Shown here in pieces: positions 1 through 7,029 of a stretch of 13,378 nucleotides of DNA. The notes beneath the pieces are model-generated. The model searched no databases, was not told where the DNA came from, and saw only the letters and a program-made list of their open reading frames with translations. Source of the DNA: Acidobacteriaceae bacterium (GTDB lineage: Bacteria; Acidobacteriota; Terriglobia; Terriglobales; SbA1); the NCBI GenBank assembly GCA_019237515.1, contig JAFAGX010000457.1:1-13378 (forward strand), given 5' to 3'. The position numbers and the translations under genes were made by a program. Within the stretch, counting starts at the first letter, position 1, and each line of letters opens with the position of its first letter.

Positions 1-1
1 G

Positions 2-715
2 ACCTCTCGCTTCTATTCTGCAGCCCAGCCGCAATCGAGCTGCATTTTCGAACACGTTTACTTCTCCCGCCCGGACAGCATAGTTTTTGGTCGCGCGGTG
101 CAGGACAGCCGAGAAGAACTGGGCCGCCAACTCGCGCGTGAAGCCCCAGCGGATGCAGACATTGTCGTGCCGGTTCCCGATTCCGGTGTAACTGCTGCGA
201 TGGGCTATGCAGCCGAAAGTGGCATCCCGTTTCGCTTCGGACTCATCCGCAATCACTACATTGGTCGTACCTTCATTGAACCTCGCCAGAGCGTTCGTGA
301 TTTCGGCGTCAAACTGAAGTTAAACCCTGTGCGCAGTTTGTTAGAGGGCAGGCGAATTGTTTTAATCGATGATTCTATCGTTCGTGGCACGACCAGCCGC
401 AAAATCGTTCGCATGATCCGTAGTGCCGGTGCGAAGGAAGTTCATATGCGAATTTCGTGTCCGCCAACGATCTCTCCCTGCTTCTATGGCGTGGACACTC
501 CCTCGAAGGGTGAATTGATCGCCGCTAACAAAACGATCCATGAGATCCGCGACTTCATCGGCGCCGACTCGCTGGCGTACCTTTCACTGGATGGCCTTAA
601 GAAAGCCTGTGGGGACGGTCAAGGCATCACGTATTGCAGCGCCTGTTACACAGGTTCGTATCCTACGAACTGGGTAGATGTAGAGGAGATCCAGACCGCA
701 AACGGGGGGCGCTGA
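2..715 (+). CDS. purF: Amidophosphoribosyltransferase, C-terminal part (partial at window start)
   Basis: Catalyses the first committed step of purine synthesis in the cytoplasm: PRPP plus glutamine gives 5-phosphoribosylamine. Only about 237 C-terminal residues are visible; the N-terminal glutamine amidotransferase domain lies outside the window. The reading frame is open from base 2, well before the first in-frame GTG at 98, and carries the PurF signature [13 protein letters not shown] (bases 41-79). The PRPP-binding loop [13 protein letters not shown] falls at about bases 359-397. Cysteines in SSCIFE, SPCFYG and the CSAC pair near the C-terminus match the four ligands of the 4Fe-4S cluster in Bacillus-type PurF, so this is probably the iron-sulfur form. 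The end at TGA 713-715 is normal. It converges on the amidase gene with 16 bp between stops and no visible terminator. Identity is very sure; cluster presence is inferred from conserved cysteines. Confidence 0.97.
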   Translation, partial: TSRFYSAAQPQSSCIFEHVYFSRPDSIVFGRAVQDSREELGRQLAREAPADADIVVPVPDSGVTAAMGYAAESGIPFRFGLIRNHYIGRTFIEPRQSVRDFGVKLKLNPVRSLLEGRRIVLIDDSIVRGTTSRKIVRMIRSAGAKEVHMRISCPPTISPCFYGVDTPSKGELIAANKTIHEIRDFIGADSLAYLSLDGLKKACGDGQGITYCSACYTGSYPTNWVDVEEIQTANGGR

Positions 716-731
716 TCCAGAACGCGGCCGA

Positions 732-2885
732 TCAGTTTGTAATGGGTTTTCCCGCGCTGGCGAGCTTTACGGTTGCAACTTTCTCCGCATAGTGCGCAAG
801 GCCTTCGTACAACGCTTCGGCAACGTGTTGCCGGTAACTTGCGTTCTGTAAATTGTCCTCATCGGCCGGACTGCTAACGAAGGAAATTTCAGCCAAGACC
901 GATGGCATCGTAGTTCCCGCCAGGACGAAGTACTGCGCCCGCTTCACTCCTCGATTAGGCAGGCCCGGATTTTTCTTAGCCAATGTAGAGTACAACGCAT
1001 GCTGCACGCTCGCGGCGAGTCGATGTGATTCACGGACCTTATGCTGGATATCGACATTCGTCCAGTTGACATTTTGGGGCACGGACTCGGGCTGTTGATC
1101 CTCGGCCGACCGCGCTTTTAGAGAGGAATACGTATTGCTGTAATAGGTTTCAACGCCGCGTGCCGATGGATAGTCGCTGTAGTTTGCATGTACCGAGACA
1201 AAAAGATCAGCCTGTGCCAGATTTGCGATTTCGGTACGTTTCTCCAAGGCAACGTAGCTGTCATCTGCTCGAGTGAAGATGACCTCTGCTCCCAACCTGT
1301 GCTCGACGAGCTTACCCAGTCGGCTCACAATATCCAACGCCAAATCCTTCTCCATCAGACCGCGCCGGCCAACCGTACCCAAGTCCCATCCTCCATGTCC
1401 CGCATCGAGAACAATCCGCAGCTTGGGGGCGAGCGGCCGAGGCGTTGCTGGCACAGAGGCGCTCTCCTGAAGAGGTTTAAATAAGTTGAACCGGAGTCTC
1501 GCTTGCGGCTTGGCACCGATCTTCGTCAGTTCGACAACCAAACGGTATGGATTGATTTCTAGGCTTACAGAAAAATTGGAGGCACCCTTGGTCTCTAAAA
1601 CGATTCGGGTGACGCCCGGTATGGGCTGAGCCACGCGAACTCGCTGGATCAAGGAGTCTCCGATATCAAAGTTCTTTCCGAACAGTTCTGGAGGCAGGCG
1701 CGTCTCGTGCAGATCAAAATAAATCCGGTCGGGATCGCTTAGGCGATGCGCTTCATATTGCACCTGGTCCTGCAGATCAATCACAACTGAACTGGAATCT
1801 GCAGAAGACCAATGGCGAATCCCGGTCACCTCCGGCAAGTTGGCAACCTGGGCTGCTGTTGCCGGTGTTGCCGAAATCTGGTCTTCTGCGATTGTGGGTT
1901 CCGGATGCGGCATAACAGCATTCTGTGGGGCAGCTTTGGCAGCCTGAGTTGTGGGTGCTGTACTCGGATTGCTAGTGGCTTTAGCATCAGACGCCCGCAT
2001 TCTCCACCAAAGTCCGGCACCTAGCGCCAGAGCGACAAGAATCACGGTCATCACGATTCCAAGCCCGGGTCTGCTATCCGGAATGCCTTCCGGCGGTGGG
2101 ATCCCAGCAACGGTATCGCTATCGCGGACCACCTCGCTTGGTACCACCTCAGGGCTCGGGAATGTGTCAGACGGAATTGCCGTCTCGTGCTTTCGCCCAA
2201 CAATGTCCCGCGAAAGTTCTGCAAACTGATGCTCTTCTTCTGGTCGCATCGCGGACAAGATGAGCTCAGCAAGCAAGTTAAGGCTGCGAACGTCGCTGTC
2301 ATCAAACCCGTACGGTTCGCACGAGAAACCTTCTATCAGTCCAACAACACTTCCCTTCGCGGAAAGCGGGACTGCAACCATGGAGCGAGCACCCAATTTG
2401 CGGCAGGCGGGTGCATCGACCCGCGGATCGGTTTCTGTGTCATCACAGCGGACAATCTGCCCTGATGTCAGGCATGCTCCGGAAAACCCTGAATTCAGGT
2501 CGACGCTCATCCCGTGATCGGGCGCGATTATGCCGGCAGAAGCCCGGCAGACTATGGCATTGTGTTCAGCCAGGGCAATCGCAACGCCAGCCGCGCCCGT
2601 AATGGCGACAGCACGTTCTGCTACCAGGTGAAATACTTCGTCGAGAACAAACTGTTCCAGGTGCCAGGAATCGCCGTGTTCTTGTAAACGACGTTCGCGC
2701 ACCTCCTGGTGCAAGGCGGAGAAGGCCAGCAGCGCCTCCAAAGCGCTTCGGCCATAGCTATCCGTCTGCGTCTCCGAGGCAATAGTCGAAGCGACGCTGG
2801 ATGCGTCGGCGGGAAGCAATTCCAGGTCCGGATTGGTGGGAGTCACGCTCATCGGAGTAGTGGCGAACTCCTGAGCCCAAACCAT
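732..2885 (-). CDS. GAF-TM-AMIN N-acetylmuramoyl-L-alanine amidase (Amidase_3)
   Basis: Predicted cell-wall hydrolase that cuts the amide bond between N-acetylmuramic acid and the stem peptide. Of 717 residues, about 75-213 form a GAF-like sensory domain, 274-294 one hydrophobic helix, 300-350 an Ala/Pro/Thr-rich linker, 352-456 an AMIN domain (wall or polymer targeting in AmiC-type enzymes), and 489-700 the Amidase_3 catalytic domain. Zinc ligands His497 (DAGHGG), Glu512 (MEKDL) and His566 (SVHAN) and the catalytic Glu667 (AEISFVS) are all present, so it should be active. The helix is likely an uncleaved anchor with GAF in the cytoplasm and amidase outside; Arg295 and Arg297 just after the helix do not support this topology well. 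Family members usually lack a GAF domain. The start is uncertain: ATG at 2885 has no Shine-Dalgarno, while Met12 (ATG at 2850-2852) has AGGAG 15 nt upstream and a possible promoter overlaps the first ATG. Confidence 0.93.
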   Translation of the reverse strand: MVWAQEFATTPMSVTPTNPDLELLPADASSVASTIASETQTDSYGRSALEALLAFSALHQEVRERRLQEHGDSWHLEQFVLDEVFHLVAERAVAITGAAGVAIALAEHNAIVCRASAGIIAPDHGMSVDLNSGFSGACLTSGQIVRCDDTETDPRVDAPACRKLGARSMVAVPLSAKGSVVGLIEGFSCEPYGFDDSDVRSLNLLAELILSAMRPEEEHQFAELSRDIVGRKHETAIPSDTFPSPEVVPSEVVRDSDTVAGIPPPEGIPDSRPGLGIVMTVILVALALGAGLWWRMRASDAKATSNPSTAPTTQAAKAAPQNAVMPHPEPTIAEDQISATPATAAQVANLPEVTGIRHWSSADSSSVVIDLQDQVQYEAHRLSDPDRIYFDLHETRLPPELFGKNFDIGDSLIQRVRVAQPIPGVTRIVLETKGASNFSVSLEINPYRLVVELTKIGAKPQARLRFNLFKPLQESASVPATPRPLAPKLRIVLDAGHGGWDLGTVGRRGLMEKDLALDIVSRLGKLVEHRLGAEVIFTRADDSYVALEKRTEIANLAQADLFVSVHANYSDYPSARGVETYYSNTYSSLKARSAEDQQPESVPQNVNWTNVDIQHKVRESHRLAASVQHALYSTLAKKNPGLPNRGVKRAQYFVLAGTTMPSVLAEISFVSSPADEDNLQNASYRQHVAEALYEGLAHYAEKVATVKLASAGKPITN

Positions 2886-2916
2886 GCTACAGATGCGAAT
2901 GAATTTGTCAATTCAT
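2884..2916 (-). promoter_or_regulatory. Possible amidase promoter with palindrome over the -35
   Basis: On the minus strand a perfect -35 TTGACA (2906-2911) is followed after 16 bp by TAGCAT (2884-2889), 4 of 6 matches to a -10. The -35 lies in an inverted repeat, ATGAATT-TGTC-AATTCAT (2899-2916), which could be an operator. If used, transcription would begin about 2877, after the first ATG, favouring translation from Met12 of the amidase. Predicted from sequence only. Confidence 0.35.
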
Positions 2917-3142
2917 CAATGGTGGGTAACCGCTTCGGATCGAATACCTTGGCGCGCATCCTACCCTAACCTTATCGTCATTCGATCGTGATCACAATAG
3001 TTGCCCCAGGCACCAAGGTTTGAATGCCGCTATGCTCTTTGGTAAGGCAAAACCTTTGTTCTTAGTAGCTTAAGAGTGCCATTGCGCACTCCCCTGATTC
3101 GTCATATTCTGACTACGGTAATAACTTGCCGGTTTCTGTGCA

Positions 3143-3439
3143 GTGAGTGAGCAAAAAAAGAGTCGTTGGCTCTGGTCATGGGGCGTGTTGGCCACGGGCT
3201 TGGCTGGTGCGGGCGTAGTGATACTGCGAGGCTGCTGGCACAGCAAGATGAGTTGGCCGGTCCGGGCTCAAGGGTTTTCCTACCAGGTCTGCCTTGGGTG
3301 TGGTATCAAGAGGCTCTTCGATGAGGAAGCCTTCCGCGCTTACGGCCCCTACAGCTACGATTTGAATCGCCTGATCGCTTGGCATCAGGGGCGCGAGGCC
3401 AAGCTCCATCCCGCCAAAGAGCATCGCACCGCGTCTTGA
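3143..3439 (+). CDS. Small CxxC membrane protein, unknown function
   Basis: A 98-residue protein starting at GTG; the in-frame stop at 3122-3124 and lack of another start leave little choice, although no good Shine-Dalgarno is seen. Residues 9-29 form one hydrophobic helix after a basic N-terminus (KKSR), so it is probably anchored with the N-terminus inside. The rest is soluble and has the pair CLGC (50-53) followed by an aromatic, charged stretch (IKRLFDEEAFRAYGPYSYDL). The CxxC could bind a metal with a partner or act in thiol redox; one pair alone does not form a full zinc site within a monomer. The composition and the CxxC-RLFD-YGPY pattern look like a conserved small protein rather than chance, and resemble unnamed acidobacterial proteins I have seen, but I cannot assign a function. 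The PilZ gene lies 69 bp downstream in the same direction, possibly co-transcribed. Confidence 0.72.
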   Translation: MSEQKKSRWLWSWGVLATGLAGAGVVILRGCWHSKMSWPVRAQGFSYQVCLGCGIKRLFDEEAFRAYGPYSYDLNRLIAWHQGREAKLHPAKEHRTAS

Positions 3440-3508
3440 AGCAGGAATCAGCCAAGTTACCCTGACCAATCCCTCCCGCGGATAATCTCGACGATAATAC
3501 CAATCCTC

Positions 3509-4261
3509 ATGGGCCAATCGGCTAAGCTCCAGCTGCGGGCAAATAACCGCCGCGACCGATATCGTCATAAGCTGCGTACACTGGCTCACATCAAGTTGGA
3601 TTGCACCAGCAGCGGAATTTTGCGTGACATCAGCGAGAGAGGCGTCGCGCTGCAGGTACTCTCGCGCCTTCCGCCGAATGAACTGGTTCACTTGCAGGTC
3701 GAATTGGGAAATCCTCGCGTCCGCTTTGAGGCCGATGCTCGTGTGGCATGGTCGGACTCGCTCGGCCAAGCAGGGCTTCTGTTCGTGAATCTCGGTTCGC
3801 GCTCGGAGCGAATGCTGAAAGAGTGGCTTTTCACGCAGATCCTTTCCGAGGCCCATCGAGTTGCGGGCGATCATGCATCCGAATTGCTCTTCTCCCCCGC
3901 TCCCCGGCCTGCAATTCAGTTGGATGCTGACCTCTCTTCCGGCAGTCCGCAGGCTGGAAGCGTCCAACTGTTTTGGTTCAATGTTCGCGCACTTCAATTT
4001 TCTCGAATTGTCGATGGGACCGCACTGTTATGCGCAGTGTTATTGTTCAGCCTCTTGGCCTTGTTTCTTACTGATACCCTGCCGTCCTGGCCCATCACTC
4101 TGGTTTTTATTTTGGGTGTTGCTGCGGTTTTCGCGCTCGTTTATTGGACAGTATTCGCCGTCTGGCTCGGAGTTACACCTGGTGCGCGTCTGGCGCAGTT
4201 AGCTAGTGCTGAATTGTGCAGCTTCGCGCCAACAGAACGAGAAGTAGTTCGCTTTCGATAA
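3509..4261 (+). CDS. PilZ domain protein with RDD-like membrane tail
   Basis: A 250-residue protein with an N-terminal PilZ domain (about 12-110). Both c-di-GMP motifs are present: RxxxR at Arg15-Arg19 (RDRYR) and DxSxxG at 40-45 (DISERG), so c-di-GMP binding is plausible. The C-terminal part has two hydrophobic helices (about 171-189 and 195-220). The segments FSRIVDG (164-170) and GVTPGARL (221-228) look like the first helix and the G-x-TPG-x-RL loop of RDD membrane domains, which normally have three helices, so this is a short or diverged version. The inference is a membrane protein whose state responds to c-di-GMP; no partner can be named. ATG at 3509 has no clear Shine-Dalgarno and there is no other in-frame start between the preceding TGA (3437) and this ATG. 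It converges with the receiver-PilZ gene, 12 bp apart, without a visible terminator. Confidence 0.87.
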   Translation: MGQSAKLQLRANNRRDRYRHKLRTLAHIKLDCTSSGILRDISERGVALQVLSRLPPNELVHLQVELGNPRVRFEADARVAWSDSLGQAGLLFVNLGSRSERMLKEWLFTQILSEAHRVAGDHASELLFSPAPRPAIQLDADLSSGSPQAGSVQLFWFNVRALQFSRIVDGTALLCAVLLFSLLALFLTDTLPSWPITLVFILGVAAVFALVYWTVFAVWLGVTPGARLAQLASAELCSFAPTEREVVRFR

Positions 4262-4273
4262 GGGCGTTTGCCG

Positions 4274-4936
4274 TTACTCCGCCAGGCACTGCTTAGCCAA
4301 CCACAGCTGCAGGTTTCGACTATTCTGGGCTGTCATGTGTAAGAAGCGGATGCCAGCGCTTTGCTGCTTGCTCCAGACAATCTCCCCTTTTGCGCCGAGT
4401 TTTAAATTCGCTTCTGGCAAGGAAACGCGCACGCGCACCGGCCCAAGCGCGCCGATTGCGCCCTGCGTACTTATGGCCATTCCTCCGGCGCTAAGGTTTA
4501 GAAGGCGGACATCGATGGGTTTCGTACCACCAAACGTGACAGAGGCCTGGAGATTCAGCGGCTGGCGATGGTAAAGCAGCCTGCCGCGCAAGATAAGATT
4601 TCGCGCCGCAGACAGTTTACGGACTGCTTGTTCGACCGAAATGGGTTTTCTGAAAACAAAGTTCGCCTTGCTCGATTTGAGTTCCTTGCGTCTCGCACTA
4701 CCTATGATGAGCAGCGGGACAGTGTTGGCAGCTTGCTTAATTGCCCGCAGAAATTTTGTAGATCCATCCAGATCGCAATCGACAATCAGGGCATCGATTT
4801 TCGACTTGGCTAGCTTCGCTGCGGCTTGGTCCAACTCCGTTTCCACATCCACTCGGACATGTAAGCCGCCGAGGATACATTCCAAAACGCTGACTTCCGG
4901 CCAATCCCGGGACACTAACATCGATGAGAGCGTCAC
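4274..4936 (-). CDS. Degenerate receiver domain fused to PilZ domain
   Basis: A 220-residue soluble protein. Residues 1-110 fold like a response-regulator receiver: Asp53 (IVDCDLDG) sits at the phospho-acceptor position, Ser80 (IIGS) at the Thr/Ser switch, and Lys97 (FRKPIS) at the conserved lysine. The usual acidic pair at the end of strand 1 is reduced to Asp11 (SRD), so phosphorylation may be weak or absent. Residues about 115-215 are a PilZ domain with NLSAGG (147-152) matching (D/N)xSxxG. The upstream arginine motif is off-register (Arg119 and Arg124 are five apart, not four), so c-di-GMP affinity is uncertain. A role linking a phosphorelay with c-di-GMP is inference. The start is GTG at 4934-4936; ATG at 4919-4921 (Met6) is an alternative, and neither has a good ribosome-binding site. 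It lies last in the minus-strand run, 92 bp after the epimerase. Confidence 0.85.
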   Translation of the reverse strand: MTLSSMLVSRDWPEVSVLECILGGLHVRVDVETELDQAAAKLAKSKIDALIVDCDLDGSTKFLRAIKQAANTVPLLIIGSARRKELKSSKANFVFRKPISVEQAVRKLSAARNLILRGRLLYHRQPLNLQASVTFGGTKPIDVRLLNLSAGGMAISTQGAIGALGPVRVRVSLPEANLKLGAKGEIVWSKQQSAGIRFLHMTAQNSRNLQLWLAKQCLAE

Positions 4937-4953
4937 ACTGTCACTCTAGTGTG
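4934..4953 (-). promoter_or_regulatory. Hairpin at the start codon of the receiver-PilZ gene
   Basis: On the minus strand CACACT (4948-4953) and AGTGTG (4934-4939) can pair with an 8-nt loop. The GTG start codon lies in the 3' arm. In mRNA this could hide the start and make translation conditional, or it may point to the ATG 15 nt further in as the real start. A 6-bp stem can arise by chance. Confidence 0.3.
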
Positions 4954-5028
4954 CAGGGCTGGGAAGCTATAGATCACGAAGGTAATAACAGACGATGGAG
5001 CGAGCCTTTTCCGGCAATAGTCTCGCCG

Positions 5029-5988
5029 TTACGGCGCAGTCGCGCTCTTACTTTGAGCTCGATACCAATCGATGGTACGTCGCAACCCCTCTTCGAAATT
5101 GACCGATGGTTCATACCCGAGGTGTTTCTTCGCCGACGAAAGGTCGGCGAGCGAATGCTTCACATCTCCCGCGCGCTCCGGGCCGTATTTCACTTCGCCA
5201 GAATACCCGGTCAGCTTCTTGAGCAGGCGGAAAGTCTCATTTAGATCAAAGCGCACGCCAGTGGCGACGTTGAAAACCTGGCCAGCTGCTTCTGTCGCTG
5301 CCGCACTACAGGCCAGAAGATTAGCATTCACTACGTTGTCTACATACGTAAAGTCTCGGCTTTGTTGTCCATCGCCGAAGATCGTCGGCTGTTCCCCTCG
5401 AAGCATGAGGGTGGTGAACTTGGCGAGTACTCCTGAATAAGGCGAAGTCGGATCCTGGCGCGGACCGAAAACATTGAAGTAGCGCAGCGAAACGGTTTCC
5501 AGCCCATAACATCTCCAGAAAGAACGCATGTAATTCTCACCCGCCAATTTTGCAACCGCATATGGAGAAATCGGGCTGGGTAGCATGTCTTCCCGTTTCG
5601 GCAAGGTCGGAGTGTCGCCGTACGCCGACGAGGATGCTGCATACACCACTCGTTTGACCTTAGCGTCACGGGCGGCGATCAGCAGATTGACCGTAGCATC
5701 GACGTTCGCGCGATTACTTTCCAGCGGGTCTTTCACCGATCGAGGAACGGATGGGATAGCCGCTTCGTGCAGCACGTAATCCACGCCGCGACAGGCCCGC
5801 TGCGCAGCACTCATGTCAAGCAAGTCAGCTTCGTGAAGATCAATGTTTGGCAGAATCTCAGTGAGGTTCTCCCGTCTTCCCGTAGCAAAGTTATCAATTC
5901 CGCGCACCTGCTCACCTCGCGTCAGAATAGCTCGAGCCAGGGATGATCCGACGAATCCTGCAATGCCTGTGATTAGATAAATTGCCAT
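5029..5988 (-). CDS. NAD-dependent nucleotide-sugar epimerase (UDP-GlcNAc 4-epimerase / TviC-WbpP-like)
   Basis: A 319-residue extended short-chain dehydrogenase that probably inverts C4 of a UDP-sugar for surface polysaccharide or LPS synthesis. The NAD-binding Rossmann motif GIAGFVG is at 8-14, followed by an Asp at the end of strand 2 (Asp32, IDNF). The catalytic Ser region YAASSSAYG is at 116-124 and the YxxxK pair is Tyr143/Lys147. The stretches HEAAIPSVPRSV, LRYFNVFGPRQDP and SRDFTYVDNV are typical of the WbpP/TviC branch that acts on UDP-GlcNAc/GalNAc; the exact sugar cannot be fixed from sequence. I start at ATG 5986-5988 because the fold begins there (MAIYLITG). The frame is open 47 codons further, but that would overlap engB and adds no domain. 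It follows engB by 52 bp on the same strand and is probably co-transcribed. Confidence 0.93.
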   Translation of the reverse strand: MAIYLITGIAGFVGSSLARAILTRGEQVRGIDNFATGRRENLTEILPNIDLHEADLLDMSAAQRACRGVDYVLHEAAIPSVPRSVKDPLESNRANVDATVNLLIAARDAKVKRVVYAASSSAYGDTPTLPKREDMLPSPISPYAVAKLAGENYMRSFWRCYGLETVSLRYFNVFGPRQDPTSPYSGVLAKFTTLMLRGEQPTIFGDGQQSRDFTYVDNVVNANLLACSAAATEAAGQVFNVATGVRFDLNETFRLLKKLTGYSGEVKYGPERAGDVKHSLADLSSAKKHLGYEPSVNFEEGLRRTIDWYRAQSKSATAP

Positions 5989-6040
5989 CGTCGTTAATAT
6001 ACCGGAAGCTCTGAACGTATGACTTGAGATTTGGAACGAG

Positions 6041-6676
6041 TTATTGGACAGGTGCCCCAAAGCGCGTGAACTCCCGCAGGGCTCGCTGACCCTGGGCAGC
6101 ATCCCGAATCTCGCGCCACAACTCTTCACGCCCAGCGCCGGTCTTGGCGGAAAAAGGAACGATTTTTGTTTGCGGAAACTCTCGTCTCAGGGTGTGCAGA
6201 GCACTGCTCAGCTGATTTCCCGAAAGGCGATCGCTCTTAGTGCCGAGAACCTGGAATGGCCGGCCCACGTCGGACAGAAATCGTAACAGCTGATTGTCGC
6301 TCTCTTGTGGAGGAACATTCAGATCTACCAGCGCAAGACATAGAGCGAGAGTACGCCGGTCACGCAAATAAGGTTCAATGAACTCCGGCCAACGGCTGGA
6401 GACCTCACGGGAGAGCTGAGCGTAGCCATAACCTGGCAGGTCGCTAAAGATCAGTTCGGGCTGCGGCTTGCCGGCCCAGCGAAGCTCGTAGAAGTTGATG
6501 CTACGTGTTCGCCCCGGAATCGAACTCGTCTTCGCCAACTTTTTTCCGACCAATGCATTGATGACGCTCGACTTCCCAACGTTAGATCGTCCCAGGAATG
6601 CAACTTCCGGCAAGACCGCAACCGGAAAGTGGCTGGGATCGGTTGCTGCCATCAAAAATCGCGACAGGACACGCAT
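6041..6676 (-). CDS. engB: Ribosome-biogenesis GTPase EngB (YsxC/YihA)
   Basis: A small GTPase (211 residues, normal length) needed for late assembly of the large ribosomal subunit. The G motifs are in order: G1 GRSNVGKS (29-36), the G2 Thr in SSIPGRTRSINFY (51-63), G3 DLPGYGYA (79-86), G4 TKSD (146-149) and G5 SAKTG (176-180). GRSNVGKS and the PGRT/NFY stretch separate EngB from Era and Der. The usual VDxR before the G4 strand reads VDLN here, a minor change. The start is ATG at 6674-6676, with Met9 as an alternative; both leave the normal short N-terminus before PEVAFLGRSN. The ribosome-binding site is weak. It sits downstream of lon and a small membrane gene, an order that ties ribosome assembly to the chaperone/protease operon. 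Confidence 0.96.
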   Translation of the reverse strand: MRVLSRFLMAATDPSHFPVAVLPEVAFLGRSNVGKSSVINALVGKKLAKTSSIPGRTRSINFYELRWAGKPQPELIFSDLPGYGYAQLSREVSSRWPEFIEPYLRDRRTLALCLALVDLNVPPQESDNQLLRFLSDVGRPFQVLGTKSDRLSGNQLSSALHTLRREFPQTKIVPFSAKTGAGREELWREIRDAAQGQRALREFTRFGAPVQ

Positions 6677-6743
6677 ATGATGCGTTCGCTCAGATGCAGA
6701 AAGTCCATCACCGGAAGCATACAGATTCCGAAATAGGAACTGC

Positions 6744-6977
6744 TCAATTCAAGCCCAGCGGCCTTTTGTTCTCGACATCTTCCTCTCGGATTGGCCGGAG
6801 TTTGTGCCAGATAAACAGCACTAGCGCCACTCCCAATCCGATGCCTACGCTGATGGCAAAAAACCAGCGGTATGCAGGGAAAGCGATCAAAAGAACTGCT
6901 ATGACTGCGATTGCAATGACCAGCCCAGCCGTTCCTTTCACAGAAACGCGAGATTGGGTCTGCGGCTCGGGCTCCAT
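6744..6977 (-). CDS. Small two-helix membrane protein, unknown function
   Basis: A 77-residue protein. After a polar, charged N-terminus (1-15) come two hydrophobic helices, about 16-35 (GTAGLVIAIAVIAVLLIAF) and 38-57, joined by a short YRW turn. A basic and acidic C-terminal tail follows (HKLRPIREEDVENKRPLGLN). The short loop suggests a helical hairpin with both ends in the cytoplasm. I recognise no named family. The strongly hydrophobic pattern, charged tail and tidy fit between lon (52 bp) and engB (67 bp) on the same strand favour a real gene. ATG at 6975-6977 lacks a clear Shine-Dalgarno, so it may depend on translation of lon. Its place invites a role in membrane quality control, but nothing in the sequence proves that. 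Confidence 0.7.
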   Translation of the reverse strand: MEPEPQTQSRVSVKGTAGLVIAIAVIAVLLIAFPAYRWFFAISVGIGLGVALVLFIWHKLRPIREEDVENKRPLGLN

Positions 6978-7029
6978 ATAACCGCTATTGTAAACGTCCG
7001 GTTGAGCGCCGAGTTATGAATCTGGATCT

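Noticed and set aside
716..731. Terminator between purF and the amidase gene
   Set aside because: The 16-bp gap has no stem followed by a T-run on either strand.
2988..2995. GTGATCAC as a CRP/FNR-type site
   Set aside because: The half-sites are directly adjacent, lacking the 4-6 bp spacing of those sites; an 8-bp palindrome is common by chance.
3437..3510. CxxC gene and PilZ gene are in the same frame with only one TGA between, suggesting read-through or selenocysteine
   Set aside because: The 69-bp gap encodes no recognisable sequence, I see no SECIS-like stem right after the TGA, and a same-frame arrangement occurs by chance one time in three.
3176..3997. Open frame of 273 codons on the minus strand across the CxxC and PilZ genes
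   Set aside because: Its product has no recognisable domain and it lies antisense to two better-supported genes with clear motifs; codon bias of the opposite strand explains the open frame.
5989..6129. 47-codon N-terminal extension of the epimerase
   Set aside because: It overlaps the end of engB and precedes the first strand of the Rossmann fold; MAIYLITG is the normal start.
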